64,000 nt of DNA from JAEUMD01 sp937950105. Its GTDB lineage: Bacteria; Pseudomonadota; Alphaproteobacteria; Rhizobiales; Hyphomicrobiaceae. The stretch's first letter is position 1. Each line of letters starts with the position of its first letter. The notes beneath the pieces were generated by a model. It did not search any database, was not told the origin of the DNA, and saw only the letters and a program-made list of their open reading frames with translations. The translations under genes were made by a program, and so were the position numbers. Location of the stretch: assembly GCA_036821845.1 (NCBI GenBank), contig DAISIT010000001.1, positions 1 to 64,000 of the forward strand. Reading direction: 5' to 3'. This document shows positions 61,811-64,000 of this stretch, in pieces.

Positions 61811-63883
61811 TCAGTGGCTGGCGGCCTTCAGTGCGCGACGCTCGGCTTCGATCTTTTCCATCTGTGACGGCCAGCTCGCGCCGATCCAGTCGTCGGTGCC
61901 GAACAGCCAGTACCAGAAGCGGTTGCGGCGATGGTAACGCTCGACCGTCATGCGGTTGAGGTTGTCCATGTTGGTGTTGAGCGCGGCGAGCATGGCCATC
62001 GGCTTGCCGGCTTCGCGCTCCATGCCCTCGATGCGCGAGGCGATGATGGCGAGATCGCCCGAGCCTTCCGTGCGCCACTGATCCATGGAGCTGGCCAGCG
62101 TGTGCTGGTTGGCGTTGAGCTTCATCAACGCGTCGTGGACTTCCTTGAGTTCGACCTGATGCGCCTTCAGCTGGTCCGCGGATCTGGCGGCAAAAGCGTC
62201 GATGCCATGGTGATGGCGCACGATCAGTTCGCGCTGCGCCTTGGTCTCGGCGTCGCTGCGGGCGGCGAAACCCTCGAGAAGCTTGCGGTAGGTCTCGAGC
62301 CGTTCGCTCATCTGCGTCAGCGCGTTCGTGTCGTCGGTGCGCTCCATCTCGACGATACGCACCAGCTCCGAGATGCCCTCGCCGGTCCGCGCGATGCGCG
62401 ACGATTGCTCGACGACGTTGGCCGCCACCTCGCGCACGTCGGCGGTCAGACCGGCGCGCACGTCCTCGAGCGTCGTCTGCTGCAGCGAGAGCGTATCGGA
62501 CAGCGCCGCGATGCGGCTGTCGAGATCGCCCTGCATCGAACGATCCTGGCCGAGCAGCGCCTCCTCGATGATGTCGAGACGGTTCTGGATGTTGCCGAGA
62601 TCAGTGCGGTTGTCGATGCGCCCTTCGAGTGCGGCGAGCTGATTGGCGAGATTGCGCTCGACATCGCCGACGCGCTGGTCGATCTGCGTCAGGTCGACAT
62701 TGACGTAGGGCTGGTTGTTGCGCACCAGCTGCTCGATCTGGTCTATGCGCATGTTGACCGGCGAGAAGTCGATAAACGGCGTCTGCCGCACGTTCCACTC
62801 GATCTGGTCGAGACGGCTCGCAAGCTGCGATACGTCGGTCGCCGGGACCGCGCGCACCGCCTGCTCGATCTGATCGAAGCGATTGCCGAAGGCGCCGAGA
62901 TCGCCCTGTCCGAGACGGCTTTCGATCTGATCCAGACGCGCATGCAGCGACGACAGGTCGACCGCCTCGTGGCGCGCGGCAGTGCGCACCGTAGTCTCGA
63001 TCTCGTCGAGGCGGCGCAGCAGTGCGTTGAGCGCGCCGCTGTCTCCCTGCGGCTGCGACGACACCAGTGTCTCGAGCGATTCTAGACGGTCGTAGAGGCC
63101 GCCCGAAAAGCGGCTGGCGTCGTCGTGCTGGTTGGCGATCTGCGAGGAGATCGCGCGCACCATCTGCTCGAGGGCGTCGAGGCGCGAGTTCTGCAGGTGA
63201 TCGGTCACATGCTGAATCGGATCGCCGGCGGCGTGTTGCAGCGGCTCATTGGCAAAGTAGCGGCTCGCCGGGCGGCGCACGCGCTCGCGCGGCGGCTCGG
63301 GCGGCGTGTAGGGCGCGGCGGCACGCGGGCGATAGGCCGGACGCTCGCGCATGCGCACGGTGTGGCGATCGATGAGATCGGCGGCGCCGCCCTGCGGGCG
63401 CAGCTCACGCAGCACGTAGAGCACATCCTCGATACTGGCCGGCGCATCCTTGCCCTGATACGCGCGCGAAGAAGCGAGCCGCAGCACCTGCTCGAAGGTG
63501 GCCGAGCTGCGCGGCGCGGCATTACCATTGCCCGTGTCGACCGGAATCTCGCTGGCGATGACGGTGGCGATCTCGCGCCTCAGCGCCGCAACGCGGACGC
63601 CGCTCGCTTCGAGCGCTTCCGCGGCATCGTCGATGCGCGTCATGGCGTGGATCAGATGCTCGACGCGGACTTCGCCGGCACGATGCGCCAGCGCCACGTC
63701 GAAGGCGTGGTTGGAGCAGGCGAGCACGGTATCGTCGACCCAGATCGGCATCTCGTCGTCTCCGCCATATCCGGGGCGGCTGCCACGCGGCCCGTTGAGC
63801 TTGCCTGCGCCCGAGAGGTCCGAGGACGTGGCGCGCCACGTCTGCGGCGTCCTCAGATCGAGATCCTGGCCCCTGTAGCCCAT
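61811..63883 (-). CDS. Clp N-domain-like protein with long coiled coil and no ATPase
   Basis: 690 residues. Residues about 50-165 resemble the double repeat of the Clp N-terminal domain: NHAFDVALAHRAGEVRVEHLIHAMT in repeat one and SATFEQVLRLASSRAYQGKDAPASIEDVLYVLREL in repeat two. No AAA+ domain follows. Instead a Pro/Arg-rich linker (170-215) leads to a very long heptad-rich region (about 230-650) with recurrent (F/L)DQIE and (R/D)LDQIE units, and a short conserved-looking end RFWYWLFGTDDWIGASWPSQ. It may be a scaffold that brings Clp-type clients or N-domain ligands to a structure. Start ATG 63883 has GGGAG 9 bases upstream; ATG 63751 (MPIWVDD) with GGAG is an alternative that begins at the Clp-N part. 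Confidence 0.72.
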   Translation of the reverse strand: MGYRGQDLDLRTPQTWRATSSDLSGAGKLNGPRGSRPGYGGDDEMPIWVDDTVLACSNHAFDVALAHRAGEVRVEHLIHAMTRIDDAAEALEASGVRVAALRREIATVIASEIPVDTGNGNAAPRSSATFEQVLRLASSRAYQGKDAPASIEDVLYVLRELRPQGGAADLIDRHTVRMRERPAYRPRAAAPYTPPEPPRERVRRPASRYFANEPLQHAAGDPIQHVTDHLQNSRLDALEQMVRAISSQIANQHDDASRFSGGLYDRLESLETLVSSQPQGDSGALNALLRRLDEIETTVRTAARHEAVDLSSLHARLDQIESRLGQGDLGAFGNRFDQIEQAVRAVPATDVSQLASRLDQIEWNVRQTPFIDFSPVNMRIDQIEQLVRNNQPYVNVDLTQIDQRVGDVERNLANQLAALEGRIDNRTDLGNIQNRLDIIEEALLGQDRSMQGDLDSRIAALSDTLSLQQTTLEDVRAGLTADVREVAANVVEQSSRIARTGEGISELVRIVEMERTDDTNALTQMSERLETYRKLLEGFAARSDAETKAQRELIVRHHHGIDAFAARSADQLKAHQVELKEVHDALMKLNANQHTLASSMDQWRTEGSGDLAIIASRIEGMEREAGKPMAMLAALNTNMDNLNRMTVERYHRRNRFWYWLFGTDDWIGASWPSQMEKIEAERRALKAASH

Positions 63884-64000
63884 CTTCAGATACTCCCTGC
63901 GCGGTGCGCCTGCCGGCTGCCAGCCCGCGATCCGAATTCCTGTCCGCGGTCGCGAAGATCCGCGCGCGGCGCCGCCCCGCCGCCTGCGACACGCCACGAT

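Overview
The window is a stretch of GC-rich chromosome (third codon positions almost all G or C) from an alphaproteobacterium, most likely of the order Hyphomicrobiales (Rhizobiales). I infer this from marker families and gene orders typical of that group: a DUF4170 gene next to msbA, waaA-lpxK-DUF2093-xseA, histone-deacetylase-like/xseB/dxs, a class I polyhydroxyalkanoate synthase, Tat-exported enzymes and a FixK/FNR-type box. No rRNA or tRNA gene, CRISPR array, phage or transposase was seen. Coding density is high: no gap between genes exceeds about 265 bases, so there are no long empty regions to describe.

Layout. 0-4.4 kb: start of glyQ (cut by the window edge), a small membrane protein, an exported HExxH/PAN-domain protein, rsmE and ubiA. 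4.6-11.1 kb: lipid A/LPS inner-core block with a DUF4170 gene, an msbA-like exporter, a divergent PTP-like phosphatase, a fused DUF374-acyltransferase/Kdo-transferase gene, lpxK and a DUF2093 gene. 11.3-17.2 kb: xseA, purD, a patatin-like phospholipase, and a low-affinity phosphate transporter coupled to a DUF47/PhoU-like partner. 17.3-23 kb: a FixK/FNR-boxed operon (small protein plus phaC), tadA, an rluB-like pseudouridine synthase, rsmD and a fatty-acid desaturase. 23-32 kb: mutL, a YegS/DGK-like lipid kinase, an exported YiiX-like papain-fold protein, a Tat-exported M19 dipeptidase and a MacA-MacB-type tripartite exporter set. 32-38.3 kb: pgi, an inactive/active M16 peptidase pair and rimO. 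38.3-45 kb: an LtaS/OpgB-like phosphoglycerol transferase, a methyltransferase, a Dph6-like ATPase, a class III sirtuin, an RlmD-like RNA methyltransferase and tlyA. 45-48.8 kb: a block that seems to interrupt the common dxs-tlyA neighbourhood (Tat-exported superoxide dismutase, cupin, DUF302, LysR, TauE/SafE). 48.8-58 kb, all on the minus strand: dxs, xseB, histone-deacetylase-like, SDR, a large unknown membrane protein, enoyl-CoA hydratase and acyl-CoA dehydrogenase. 58-64 kb: tsaC/Sua5, a four-TM duplicated-unit protein, a secreted cysteine-rich protein, a D-2-hydroxyacid dehydrogenase and a Clp-N-like/coiled-coil protein.

How the genes work together. Most are housekeeping: translation fidelity and RNA modification (glyQ, rsmE, tadA, rluB, rsmD, rimO, rlmD, tlyA, tsaC), DNA repair (mutL, xseA, xseB), isoprenoid and quinone synthesis (dxs, ubiA) and outer-membrane lipid assembly (msbA, waaA fusion, lpxK, LtaS-like enzyme). 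Carbon storage (phaC) appears to be under oxygen control. The points most worth a second look are the Clp-N/coiled-coil protein, the metallopeptidase/PAN protein, the acyltransferase-WaaA fusion, the FixK-type box at a class II position in front of the phaC operon, a perfect 13-bp hairpin before msbA, and a heptamer tandem repeat with adjoining palindromes at 55.1-55.3 kb. I found no convincing new defence or mobile system.
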